Positions 17,992-25,956 of a DNA stretch of 64,000 nt are shown in pieces. Numbering within the stretch: position 1 is the stretch's first letter; every line of letters begins with the position of its first letter. This DNA is from Flavobacteriales bacterium. GTDB lineage: Bacteria; Bacteroidota; Bacteroidia; Flavobacteriales_D; Crocinitomicaceae. The notes below the pieces were generated by a model. That model saw only the letters and a list, made by a program, of their open reading frames with translations. It did no database searches and was not told the DNA's origin. The DNA is taken from assembly GCA_013373595.1 (NCBI GenBank), contig JABXHO010000021.1, forward strand, positions 62,001 to 126,000, given 5' to 3'. The position numbers and the translations under genes are program-made.

Positions 17992-19060
17992 CGTAGCTAA
18001 TTTTTAGTGATTCACTTGCAGGATGCGCTTGACATGTGAGAATGTATCCTTCTTCCACTTCTTGATCTGTTAAAGAATAGTTCACGGTCATTCGTGCATT
18101 TCCTTCAATAATTTTTGCCTTACATGTGCAACAAACACCTCCTTTGCAGGAGTACGGAGCGTCGAAACCTTCTTGATTCACTTTGTCAAGAATGGCAGGA
18201 CCGTCGGCATCAAGGTCAAATGTCATCTCGTCATCATCCAACAGAACAGTTACTTTACTTGTTCCAGAGAATGATCCCTGAACATCTCCCGTGTTGTTAG
18301 ACGTCATTAAGGTTGGTGTAGTGAATAGCTCGAAGAAAATTTTATCCTGGTTTACACCAAATAATTTGAGCACTTCCTCCATGTCAACAATCAGTTGCTC
18401 AGGTCCACAAAGGAAGAAAGCATCTGATTTCAAAATACTCAAGTCGTTCTTGATGATTCCTGTGAATACTTCTTTTGTAATGCGAGAATTTACGGAACCT
18501 TCTGAAGCTTCACCACTCAAAAAGTGAGTTGTTTTCGTGTTTTTGAGCTGAGAAATAGTGTCTCTGAAGATAATTTGATCGAGAGAGCGCGAACCGTAAA
18601 AAAGTTGCATTTGCACTTCCGATGATTCTGCTGCTTTCGCCATCGACATGATAGGTGTAATTCCTGATCCTGCTGCAATAGCAACGATATTCTTAGCCTC
18701 TTTCGGACGAACGAAATTTCCTTCGGGAGGAGAAACAAAAATGCTTTCACCAACCTTGGCTGATTGATTGAACCACGTTGACATTTTTCCATTCTCTACA
18801 AGCTTCACCGCTACGGCAAGTTGTTCTTCAGGTCCTGAACAAATGGAGTAGGATCTTCGAATCTCTTCTCCGTTCATTTCAATTGCGAAATTGAGGTATT
18901 GCCCTGGAGTAAACTTGAAAAAAGATTGCTTGTCTCGGGGGATTTCAAATCCCACTTCAACTGTAGTATCCGTCAGTTTATTGATGGAAGCAATCGTTAA
19001 TTCATAAAATCCTTTGGGCGCTTTCTTTTTACCGCCTTTACCAAATAACTTTTTAAACAA
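17984..19060 (-). CDS. PaaE-type flavin/2Fe-2S oxidoreductase (second copy)
   Basis: 358 aa. After a Lys-rich N-terminal extension (MFKKLFGKGGKKKAPKG) come the FAD domain ('RRSYSICSGP' matching RxYS), the NAD(P)H domain ('IAAGSGITPIMSMAKAAE', 'FLCGPEQLIVDMEEVL') and a C-terminal plant-type ferredoxin domain with Cys ligands in 'SCKGGVCCTCKAKI' and 'ILTCQAHP'. This is the layout of PaaE, which passes electrons from NADPH to the PaaAC monooxygenase. It is the tandem neighbour (11 bp) of a closely similar gene, so one of the two may serve another oxygenase or act as a general reductase. The basic N-terminus is the main difference. Confidence 0.88.
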   Translation of the reverse strand: MFKKLFGKGGKKKAPKGFYELTIASINKLTDTTVEVGFEIPRDKQSFFKFTPGQYLNFAIEMNGEEIRRSYSICSGPEEQLAVAVKLVENGKMSTWFNQSAKVGESIFVSPPEGNFVRPKEAKNIVAIAAGSGITPIMSMAKAAESSEVQMQLFYGSRSLDQIIFRDTISQLKNTKTTHFLSGEASEGSVNSRITKEVFTGIIKNDLSILKSDAFFLCGPEQLIVDMEEVLKLFGVNQDKIFFELFTTPTLMTSNNTGDVQGSFSGTSKVTVLLDDDEMTFDLDADGPAILDKVNQEGFDAPYSCKGGVCCTCKAKIIEGNARMTVNYSLTDQEVEEGYILTCQAHPASESLKISYDD

Positions 19061-19071
19061 AATAAACTGAT

Positions 19072-20142
19072 TTAATCATCAAACGATACCACGAGTTGAT
19101 CACTCATTGGGTGCGCTTGACATGTTAATATGTAGCCTGCCTCGACCTCTTCTGGTTCGAGCGCATAATTCACGTCCATTCGGGCTTCTCCCTCCAAAAC
19201 TTTCGCTTTGCATGTACAACAAACACCTCCTTTGCACGCATACGGCAAATCGGCACCTGTTTTTGATGCAGCATCCAAAATACTTTCACCGTCAGATTCC
19301 AATGCAATATCAAAGCGATCTCCATCGAGAATAATAGAGACATTCGCATCGATTTGAGGTCCTTCGTATTTTTCAACGGGAGCACCTTTGGCTGAATTCG
19401 GTGTTGTAAACAACTCAAAATGGACAGCCGACGGATCAATTCCATTCGCTAGAACGCTTTCTTTTACATCCAAAATCATTTGCTCTGGACCACAGATGTA
19501 AACAGCGTCGGGTGTACTCGTCTCAAGAAAAACTTTAAAGAGCTGATTTGTTTTTTCAACATCCATTCGCCCTTTCAAAAGTGGTGTTCCCAAGTTTTCT
19601 CTTGAAAGTATATTGATGAACCGAAGTCGATTCATGTATTCATTTTTCAAACCTTCAACTTCCTCATGGAATATAATCGTTGAAATTGATTTGTTTCCAT
19701 AAAACAAAGTTACGTCAGATTGCGGTTCTTGTGTGAGAATCGTTTTGGCAATCGAAATAATTGGCGTAATCCCTGAACCAGCAGCAAAAAGCACAATTGA
19801 ACGCTTGTGTGATTTGTCCGAATCAATGGTGAAATTCCCCATTGGAGTCATCACGTCCAATTTATCTCCTGCTTTCAAAACTTCATTTGCAAACGTGGAA
19901 AACTGACCGCCAGGAACGAGTTTTACAGCAACGCGCCATTCATTTTCGTGAGGAGCAGAACACAGCGAGTAAGATCTTCGAATATCTTCGCCATCAATTT
20001 CCGTTCTCAACGTTAAATACTGTCCTGACTTATATTGGTAGGATTCCATTAGTTCTTCCGGAATATCAAACGCAATAGAAACGGTGTCTTCCGTCTCCTG
20101 TCTAACTTCCTTTACCGTTAAGGTGTGAAATGTTGGAGTCAT
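19072..20142 (-). CDS. paaE: PaaE, phenylacetyl-CoA epoxidase reductase subunit (first copy)
   Basis: 356 aa. FAD domain with 'RRSYSLCSAP', NAD(P)H domain with 'FAAGSGITPIISIAKTIL' and 'YICGPEQMILDVKESV', and a C-terminal 2Fe-2S ferredoxin domain with 'YACKGGVCCTCKAKV' and 'ILTCQAHP'. The start MTPTFHTLTVKEVRQE is the normal family start. It is transcribed divergently from paaABCD across a 112-bp gap, so it most likely supplies electrons to that complex. First gene of a paaE-paaE-SDR operon. Which of the two copies is the true PaaE cannot be proved from sequence; position favours this one. Confidence 0.88.
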   Translation of the reverse strand: MTPTFHTLTVKEVRQETEDTVSIAFDIPEELMESYQYKSGQYLTLRTEIDGEDIRRSYSLCSAPHENEWRVAVKLVPGGQFSTFANEVLKAGDKLDVMTPMGNFTIDSDKSHKRSIVLFAAGSGITPIISIAKTILTQEPQSDVTLFYGNKSISTIIFHEEVEGLKNEYMNRLRFINILSRENLGTPLLKGRMDVEKTNQLFKVFLETSTPDAVYICGPEQMILDVKESVLANGIDPSAVHFELFTTPNSAKGAPVEKYEGPQIDANVSIILDGDRFDIALESDGESILDAASKTGADLPYACKGGVCCTCKAKVLEGEARMDVNYALEPEEVEAGYILTCQAHPMSDQLVVSFDD

Positions 20143-20161
20143 AACTGGCTTTTATTTGCGC

Positions 20162-20169
20162 CAAATCTA
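20162..20169 (-). promoter_or_regulatory. -7 promoter box (TAGATTTG) for the paaE operon
   Basis: Read on the minus strand as TAGATTTG, a perfect TAnnTTTG. It is 19 bp ahead of the paaE start at 20142. A GAAATTTC palindrome sits 2 bp upstream of the box, exactly as on the divergent paaA side. No convincing -33 TTG was seen. Confidence 0.5.
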
Positions 20170-20171
20170 AC

Positions 20172-20226
20172 GAAATTTCGATAGATAGAAGTTGACTTTA
20201 ATCATATTCTAGTTGTTTGAAATTTC
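20172..20226. promoter_or_regulatory. Two mirrored GAAATTTC boxes between the divergent paa promoters
   Basis: GAAATTTC occurs at 20172-20179 and again at 20219-20226, with centres 47 bp apart. Each lies directly upstream of a -7 box: reading outward, GAAATTTCG-T(T)A-x-ATTTG is seen on both strands. The symmetry suggests one regulator controls both transcripts. Function inferred only from position and repetition. Confidence 0.5.
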
Positions 20227-20227
20227 G

Positions 20228-20235
20228 TAAATTTG
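20228..20235 (+). promoter_or_regulatory. -7 promoter box (TAAATTTG) for paaABCD
   Basis: Perfect TAnnTTTG, 19 bp before ATG 20255. Transcription would begin near 20242, just before GTG 20249 and ATG 20255, giving a short leader. A TTG at 20213 is too close to act as a normal -33 box. Confidence 0.5.
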
Positions 20236-20254
20236 TTAAATAACAATTGTGCAG

Positions 20255-21202
20255 ATGAAAGAACTTGATATAAATGAATTGGAACGTAGGTTTCAGGAGA
20301 AAATAGACAAGGACATCAAGATAGAGCCGAACGACTGGATGCCAGATAATTATCGGCAAACATTGATCCGACAAATTTCCCAGCATGCGCATTCAGAAAT
20401 AGTTGGAATGTTGCCTGAAGGAAATTGGATTACTCGAGCTCCAAACTTGCGCAGAAAAGCTGTTTTATTGGCGAAGGTGCAAGATGAGGCAGGACATGGT
20501 TTGTACTTGTACAGTGCAACGGAAACACTAGGTGCCGATCGAGAAGATACAATTGATGATCTACACTCTGGAAAAGCAAAATATTCATCGATTTTCAACT
20601 ATCCAACTTTGAGTTGGGCAGATATGGGAGCGATTGGATGGTTGGTTGATGGCGCAGCGATTATGAACCAAGTGCCGCTGTGTAGATGTTCATACGGACC
20701 ATATGCGCGTGCAATGGTACGTGTGTGCAAGGAAGAGTCATTTCACCAAAGACAGGGATATGAAATCATGACAACCTTGGCAAATGGTACACCGGAACAA
20801 AAAGCAATGGCGCAGGATGCGTTGAATCGTTTTTGGTGGCCAGCTTTGATGATGTTCGGACCGAGTGATAAAGATTCGAAACACACCGCTCAATCGATGG
20901 CATGGAAAATTAAACGCCAAACCAATGATGAGCTTCGCCAGCAAATGGTAGATATTACCGTTCCTCAAGCCGAATTAATTGGGTTGACTGTTCCAGATCC
21001 AGATTTGAAATGGAACGAGGAGAGAGGTCACTACGATTTCGGAGAAATCAACTGGGATGAATTCTGGAATGTGGTAAAAGGTAATGGACCATGTAATAAA
21101 GAACGCGTTGAGGCGCGTAGAAAAGCGAAAGAAAATGGTGCTTGGGTCCGAGAAGCGGCAAATGCATACGCTGCGAAACAAAAGATGAAAAAAGCATCCT
21201 AA
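20255..21202 (+). CDS. paaA: PaaA, phenylacetyl-CoA 1,2-epoxidase catalytic subunit
   Basis: 315 aa, the normal PaaA length. Contains '[19 protein letters not shown]' and '[14 protein letters not shown]', carrying the carboxylate/His ligands of the diiron centre in the ferritin-like fold. PaaA with PaaC, using electrons from PaaE, converts phenylacetyl-CoA to the ring 1,2-epoxide. I chose ATG 20255 ([13 protein letters not shown]) over GTG 20249, which is only two codons longer. The operon paaA-paaB-paaC-paaD follows with gaps of 15, 13 and -7 bp. Confidence 0.97.
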   Translation: MKELDINELERRFQEKIDKDIKIEPNDWMPDNYRQTLIRQISQHAHSEIVGMLPEGNWITRAPNLRRKAVLLAKVQDEAGHGLYLYSATETLGADREDTIDDLHSGKAKYSSIFNYPTLSWADMGAIGWLVDGAAIMNQVPLCRCSYGPYARAMVRVCKEESFHQRQGYEIMTTLANGTPEQKAMAQDALNRFWWPALMMFGPSDKDSKHTAQSMAWKIKRQTNDELRQQMVDITVPQAELIGLTVPDPDLKWNEERGHYDFGEINWDEFWNVVKGNGPCNKERVEARRKAKENGAWVREAANAYAAKQKMKKAS

Positions 21203-21217
21203 TTCAAATAGAAAGAA

Positions 21218-21505
21218 ATGTCGAATAAAGAATGGCCTCTATGGGAGGTGTTTATTAGAAGTAAACAAGGATTGAACCACAAACATGTTGGTAGCTTACG
21301 TGCAGCAGATGCCGAAATGGCGGTGAGTAATGCGCGTGACGTGTACACAAGACGTTCAGAAGGTGTCAGTATTTGGGTGGTAGAATCGAGTCATGTACAT
21401 GCTTCACATCCAACGGATGCGGATGCATTGTTCGAACCGGCTCACTCGAAGGTGTATCGTCATCCTACTTTTTATGATGTTCCTGAGGGAATTGAACACA
21501 TGTAA
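21218..21505 (+). CDS. paaB: PaaB, phenylacetyl-CoA epoxidase subunit
   Basis: 95 aa, typical for PaaB. 'WPLWEVFIRSKQGLNHKHVGSLRAADAEMAVSNARDVYTRR' and 'GVSIWVVESSHVHAS' are the family's conserved segments. PaaB is a small non-catalytic bridging subunit of the PaaABCE complex. Follows paaA by 15 bp. Confidence 0.96.
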   Translation: MSNKEWPLWEVFIRSKQGLNHKHVGSLRAADAEMAVSNARDVYTRRSEGVSIWVVESSHVHASHPTDADALFEPAHSKVYRHPTFYDVPEGIEHM

Positions 21506-21518
21506 TTCTTGAAGTAGT

Positions 21519-22271
21519 ATGGATAATGCATTATTTGAATATCTCGTTCGTTTGGGCGATGATAGTTTGATTTTAGGACATCGACTTTCGGAGTGGTGCG
21601 GTCATGGACCGATTTTGGAAGAAGATATCGCAATGACGAATATTGCTTTGGATTTGGTTGGACAAACAACTTCAATTCTAAAGTATGCAGGTGAGGTTGA
21701 AGGTAAAGGACGAACAGAGGATGATTTAGCCTTTTTACGTTACGAAAGAGAGTACAGGAATACCTTGCTTGTGGAACAACCAAATGGAGATTTTGGTGTT
21801 ACTATGATGCGCCAGTTCCTATTCGATGCCTTCAGAAAACCTTTGTTCGAGCAATTGGTAAATTCATCAGATGCTCAAATTGCTGCAATCGCTGCGAAAT
21901 CATTGAAAGAAACGAAATATCACTTTAAACATTCTGCCGAGTGGGTCATTCGTCTAGGAGATGGAACAGAGGAGTCGCATGAGCGGGTTCAAAACGCCTT
22001 GAATGATCTTTGGAGATATACCGACGAAATGTTTTTTACGGATGAAGTAGATAGAGATCTCGAATCGAGAGGCATTACGTTTTCGATGGAGGACTTGAAG
22101 AATACATGGCAAGAAACGGTGAAAAGTGTGCTTGATCAAGCAACATTGGAGATTCCTACAAATGGTTGGCAGCACGACGGAGGACGAAAAGGACTTCATT
22201 CGGAGCATCTAGGATATATTTTGGCTGAGCTTCAGTACATGCAACGTGCATACCCAGGGATGGAATGGTAG
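21519..22271 (+). CDS. paaC: PaaC, phenylacetyl-CoA epoxidase structural subunit
   Basis: 250 aa. 'LRLGDDSLILGHRLSEWCGHGPILEEDIAMTNIALDLVGQ' is the PaaC N-terminal signature, followed by 'KSLKETKYHFKHSAEWVIRLGDGTEES'. It has the ferritin-like fold of PaaA but without the full set of iron ligands, and forms the PaaAC heterodimer. Its last 7 bp overlap paaD. Confidence 0.96.
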   Translation: MDNALFEYLVRLGDDSLILGHRLSEWCGHGPILEEDIAMTNIALDLVGQTTSILKYAGEVEGKGRTEDDLAFLRYEREYRNTLLVEQPNGDFGVTMMRQFLFDAFRKPLFEQLVNSSDAQIAAIAAKSLKETKYHFKHSAEWVIRLGDGTEESHERVQNALNDLWRYTDEMFFTDEVDRDLESRGITFSMEDLKNTWQETVKSVLDQATLEIPTNGWQHDGGRKGLHSEHLGYILAELQYMQRAYPGMEW

Positions 22272-22750
22272 CAAAAGAACGAATATGGGAGCTAATGGAG
22301 GAGGTCTTCGATCCAGAAGTTCCTGTTCTTACAGTTGTTGATTTAGGGGTTGTTCGGGATGTTAATTTTGAGAATGATTCTTGGAAGATAACCATTACTC
22401 CGACCTATTCGGGATGTCCAGCTATGAAAAGAATCGAGGATGATATCCTTGAGAAATTGAAAGAAAACGGCATTGAAAATGCATCTGTTGAGCTCGTTTT
22501 ATCACCTGCATGGACTACGGACTGGTTGTCTGAATCAGGTAAAAAGAAATTGAAAGAATATGGAATTGCGCCACCTGTGGCCGAGGTAGATAAAAGCGTT
22601 CTTTTTGCTGAAAGGCCAATAGTTCCTTGCCCAAAATGCAACTCCAAGCGAACAAAAATGATCAGTCAGTTCGGTAGTACTGCTTGTAAGGCACATTATC
22701 AATGTGAGGAATGTTTAGAGCCTTTTGATTACTTTAAGTGTTTGAAATAA
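22265..22750 (+). CDS. paaD: PaaD, phenylacetyl-CoA epoxidase assembly protein (MIP18-like)
   Basis: 161 aa. N-terminal MIP18/DUF59 domain: 'WELMEEVFDPEVPVLTVVDLGVVRDV' and 'ITPTYSGCPAMKRIEDDI'. The C-terminal part has a Cys-rich motif, CPKC (~125) and CEEC (~150) plus two further Cys, suited to metal or Fe-S binding. PaaD is thought to help build the metal centres of the complex. Translation is coupled to paaC by a 7-bp overlap. The ring-opening genes (paaZ, paaF-J) are not in this window. Confidence 0.95.
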   Translation: MVAKERIWELMEEVFDPEVPVLTVVDLGVVRDVNFENDSWKITITPTYSGCPAMKRIEDDILEKLKENGIENASVELVLSPAWTTDWLSESGKKKLKEYGIAPPVAEVDKSVLFAERPIVPCPKCNSKRTKMISQFGSTACKAHYQCEECLEPFDYFKCLK

Positions 22751-22796
22751 ACCGAGTTCGATCAAGTTTTTTCGATCAACAATACTCAAGAATTCG

Positions 22797-22804
22797 TATT
22801 TTTG
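22797..22804 (+). promoter_or_regulatory. -7 promoter box (TATTTTTG) for the lipoprotein gene
   Basis: Perfect TAnnTTTG 19 bp before ATG 22824, the same spacing as the paaA and paaE boxes. A direct repeat TTCGATCAA at 22757-22765 and 22771-22779 (14-bp period) lies in the -20 to -40 region and could be a regulator site. Confidence 0.4.
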
Positions 22805-22823
22805 AAGCAAATCAAATAACCTT

Positions 22824-23426
22824 ATGAAAAAAATCATCTACACATTGGGTCTACTTACCCTTCCGCTTGCATTTACGGCTTGTTTCTCAACTTCAGGTGA
22901 AAGTTCTCTTGATAAGATCATTGCGTCGAAGCCTTCAGTAAAGTATAATGTCATTAAAATTAACGATTTATACTCGATGAAAGTGCCAGATTTTATGACT
23001 GTTACTAAAGAGTTACAGGAAGATGCTTCATTACAATACAATAACCCGTTCAAGGAAAAGTATGTAACTGTTTTGGAGGAGGAACGTGAAGAGATCAAAA
23101 CATTCATGAACGATTATGGTGTATACGATGACTCAAAAACAATGCTAGAGAATTACGTGGATACACGCTTAAGCTACTTGAAAGAAAGTGGGATTTCAGT
23201 GATTGAGGAGACTGATTTGAAAAGTGAGATGATTAACGGTAGAAAAGCATATTCGATTGAAGTAGATGCTTCCGTGCCTGGAATTCCTGAAGATATCGCA
23301 TATTTCTTCACCTATATCGAAGGGCAAGATCATTTCTATATGATTAGCGCTTGGACACTTTTGTCGCGTAAAGATGCTTACTCAGAGGAGGTAGAAGAAA
23401 TGACACATTCTTTTAAGGAACTATAG
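22824..23426 (+). CDS. Putative lipoprotein, PsbP/DUF1795-like
   Basis: 200 aa. Signal peptide with lipobox FTAC (Cys20). The remaining ~180 residues alternate strands and helices: 'YSMKVPDFMTVTKELQEDASLQYNNPFKEKYVTV', 'NGRKAYSIEVDASVPG', 'YFFTYIEGQDHFYMISAWTLLSRKDAYSEEVEEMTHSF'. This resembles PsbP/DcrB-like lipoproteins, in which a final helix follows an YxxxxW strand. That match is from memory of the fold pattern and is weak. It has its own -7 promoter and terminator, so it is monocistronic. Confidence 0.75.
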   Translation: MKKIIYTLGLLTLPLAFTACFSTSGESSLDKIIASKPSVKYNVIKINDLYSMKVPDFMTVTKELQEDASLQYNNPFKEKYVTVLEEEREEIKTFMNDYGVYDDSKTMLENYVDTRLSYLKESGISVIEETDLKSEMINGRKAYSIEVDASVPGIPEDIAYFFTYIEGQDHFYMISAWTLLSRKDAYSEEVEEMTHSFKEL

Positions 23427-23439
23427 AATACAATTTTTG

Positions 23440-24117
23440 TCAAAGGCTGTCAATCACTTCGGGGTTGACAGCTTTTTTGTGATCATACCTTTTGTGTCGG
23501 ACGCTATCTATTGCATTTCTTAGGAAATAGGCTAGGATAATGGTGACAACGATCCTGAGAGCAGCAATGAAAAAAGTGTCTAGATAAAACCCGCTCAAGA
23601 ATAAATCCGAGACATAAAACAGGGTGAATAGAGAATACCATGAACTTCCAAGAAAGAATGCCCAAGCGTAACCGTTTTTTACAAGCGCCGCGGTAGTTGC
23701 ATAAATGGCAATACTCAAAACGTTTATTATGGTGATTATGGTTCCAATAAGACCTCCATACCACATGGTTACACTCATTCCTTCATAGAGAGTCCCAATA
23801 ACTGAAATTACAGCAAGAACAATAAAGATGTTTGCCACAGAAGCGAGTTCTTTTGTTGGGTAAGAGACATTGACGGGGCTATGATATCCATCAACCTTTA
23901 GATCAATGGCAATTGGTTTCTCGGATAACTTTAATTCAACTAGTCCTAGTTCCGAATCATTGATTCGTACGCCTTTCTTTAGTTTAGCTGATCCAGAAAT
24001 ACTTTAGACGAGTCTATTCTTGTATAAAACGTCAACGTTTCTGTAACCCCGAGTCCATTGTACTAAAATGTACTCATTGGGATTCTGCAGGATAGGGTAT
24101 TTCTTTTGAAAGTCCAT
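23440..24117 (-). pseudogene. Membrane protein gene interrupted by one in-frame TAA
   Basis: From ATG 24117 the frame reads MDFQKKYPILQNPNEYILVQ for 37 codons, meets TAA at 24004-24006, then continues in the same frame without any other stop to 23440. Total 226 codons. The first ~95 codons would form a soluble, beta-rich domain ('KLSEKPIAIDLKVDGYHSPVNVSYPTKEL'). The last ~130 form a membrane domain with about four hydrophobic helices (e.g. 'YGGLIGTIITIINVLSIAIYATTAALV'). A GTG at 23838 could restart translation of the membrane part only. No shift of frame is involved: a single base change (for example CAA or GAA to TAA) explains the break. Function unknown; sequencing error is possible. Confidence 0.75.
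23442..23478 (+). terminator. Terminator of the lipoprotein gene, embedded in an opposing coding end
   Basis: GCTGTCAA (23446-23453) pairs with TTGACAGC (23465-23472), extended by A-T and G-U pairs to about 12 bp, followed by six T (23473-23478). The same bases encode the last ~11 codons of the opposing minus-strand membrane protein gene. Confidence 0.85.
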
Positions 24118-24130
24118 GTTGTGAATGGTT

Positions 24131-24170
24131 AGATATAAAATACAAAAGCACACCGTATGGTGTGCTTTTG
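24131..24170 (-). terminator. Terminator of pruA
   Basis: Perfect 12-bp stem CAAAAGCACACC (24143-24154) with GGTGTGCTTTTG (24159-24170) around a GTAT loop. For minus-strand transcription the 3' arm ends TTTTG and is followed by TATTTTATATC. It lies 18 bp past the pruA stop. Confidence 0.85.
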
Positions 24171-24188
24171 CGTTATTTCTTATTTGTT

Positions 24189-25817
24189 CTATCCAAGAAA
24201 TGGATATTTGTAATCAGATGGAGTAACAAACGTCTCTTTGATTGTTCTTGCGGATGTCCAACGAAGTAGGTTCATTGGTGCTCCAGCTTTATCGTTTGTT
24301 CCTGAGCCTCTAGCTCCACCAAATGGCTGTTGTCCGACTACGGCACCAGTTGGCTTGTCATTAATGTAGAAGTTTCCTGCTGCATTTTGTAGAGCTTTCA
24401 CTGCTGTTTGAATTGCATATCGGTCAGTTGAGATAATTGATCCTGTCAACGCATAATCAGAAGTACTGTCAACCAACTCTAATGTTGCTTCAAAATCATT
24501 TTCATCATAAACGTAGATTGTAAGAACAGGCCCGAAAATCTCTTCACACATCGTACGGAATTTTGGATTCGTTGTAACAACTACTGTTGGTTCAATGAAA
24601 TATCCCTCCGATTTATCGTACTTCCCACCAACGATTACTTTGGAATCATCTTGAGCATGAATATAATCGATGTATCCAGCAATTTTATCAAAAGCATTTT
24701 CGTCAATTACGGCGTTAATGAAATTAGAAGTGTCTTCTGGTGATCCCATTTTGAAATCAGAAACCTGACGGATAATTTCTTTCTCTACGTCATCCCAAAG
24801 GTTTGAAGGGATGTATGCGCGAGATGCAGCAGAACATTTTTGACCTTGGAATTCAAATGCTCCACGCGTACATGCTGTTGCTACTTGTTTTGCATTCGCT
24901 GACTTATGAACCATGATGAAATCCTTTCCTCCAGTTTCACCAACAATTCTAGGGTAGCTTCTGTAGTTTGCAATATTTGCACCAATTTCCTTCCATAGAT
25001 GGCGGAAAACTCCAGTTGATCCAGTGAAATGAAGTCCAGCAAAATCTTTGTGTTTGAAAACGATATCTCCTGCTACTGGACCATCCACGGTTACCATGTT
25101 GATAACACCATCAGGAAGTCCCGCTTCAGCAAACAACTCCATGATTACTTGTGCAGAATAAATTTGTGTTTCAGCAGGTTTCCACACAACAACATTTCCC
25201 ATCATAGCTGGAGCAGCACATAAGTTCGCACAAATAGATGTAAAATTGAACGGAGTGATGGCAAAAATGAATCCTTCTAGAGCGCGGTATTCAAGGCGAT
25301 TCCACATTCCAGGTAGAGATTCGGGCTGCTGACTGTAGATTTCAGTCATGTATTGAACGTTAAATCGAAAGAAATCAATTAACTCACATGCTGCATCTAT
25401 TTCAGCTTGCATGACATTTTTAGATTGAGCCAACATTGTAGCTGCATTCATTTTGTCTCGGAATGGCCCTGCGAGTAGATCGGCAGCACGAAGGAAGATA
25501 GAAGCGCGTTGCTCCCAAGGCAAGTTTGCCCACTCTTCTCTAGCGTTAAGCGCAGCATCAATAGCCTCATTCACATGCTCAGCACTTCCGTAGTTGAAGT
25601 GACCTAGTACTTTTTTATGATCGTGTGGTGGAGACATTGGACGTTTATCCTCAGTTCTAATTTCTTTTCCATTTATATGCATAGGAACATCAATAGGTTC
25701 CTGACTATACATTTCCTTGTACTTTTCAATCAGGTTGGAGTGTTCAGTTGTTCCTGGTTTGTAAGGTCGAACTGGTTCATTTACCGCTATCGGTACTTGG
25801 AATATTGCGTTTGCCAT
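24189..25817 (-). CDS. pruA: 1-pyrroline-5-carboxylate dehydrogenase
   Basis: 542 aa from ATG 25817 (MANAIFQVPIAVNEPV), the usual start and length; an ATG at 25841 overlaps the promoter's -7 box. ALDH fold: 'FAITPFNFTSICANLCAAPAMMGNVVVWKPAETQ' (NAD site), the catalytic Glu in 'IVGETGGKDFIMV', and the catalytic Cys in 'FEFQGQKCSAASRAYIP'. It oxidises glutamate semialdehyde/P5C to glutamate, the second step of proline breakdown. It is a single-gene unit with its own promoter and terminator; putA-type proline dehydrogenase is not adjacent. Confidence 0.97.
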   Translation of the reverse strand: MANAIFQVPIAVNEPVRPYKPGTTEHSNLIEKYKEMYSQEPIDVPMHINGKEIRTEDKRPMSPPHDHKKVLGHFNYGSAEHVNEAIDAALNAREEWANLPWEQRASIFLRAADLLAGPFRDKMNAATMLAQSKNVMQAEIDAACELIDFFRFNVQYMTEIYSQQPESLPGMWNRLEYRALEGFIFAITPFNFTSICANLCAAPAMMGNVVVWKPAETQIYSAQVIMELFAEAGLPDGVINMVTVDGPVAGDIVFKHKDFAGLHFTGSTGVFRHLWKEIGANIANYRSYPRIVGETGGKDFIMVHKSANAKQVATACTRGAFEFQGQKCSAASRAYIPSNLWDDVEKEIIRQVSDFKMGSPEDTSNFINAVIDENAFDKIAGYIDYIHAQDDSKVIVGGKYDKSEGYFIEPTVVVTTNPKFRTMCEEIFGPVLTIYVYDENDFEATLELVDSTSDYALTGSIISTDRYAIQTAVKALQNAAGNFYINDKPTGAVVGQQPFGGARGSGTNDKAGAPMNLLRWTSARTIKETFVTPSDYKYPFLG

Positions 25818-25838
25818 TTTCTTAAAATTTTCTTTATG

Positions 25839-25869
25839 CAAAGGTAACCAATGTTGGTGACTTCATCAA
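25839..25869 (-). promoter_or_regulatory. Complete Bacteroidota-type promoter of pruA
   Basis: On the minus strand: TTG (25867-25869), 20 bp, then TACCTTTG (25839-25846), which matches the -33 TTG / -7 TAnnTTTG pattern. The -7 box is 21 bp ahead of ATG 25817. Confidence 0.65.
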
Positions 25870-25956
25870 CCGTGAAGGATATGTGTTGACTTTATGCCGG
25901 ATTTATATGTTTTAAGAATTTTGGTTAGTTTTAATATGACTATTTTACTGTGTAAT

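Noticed and set aside
22265-22271. paaC/paaD overlap as a frameshift in a fused gene
   Set aside because: Both proteins have normal lengths and full family motifs; a 7-bp overlap is normal translational coupling.
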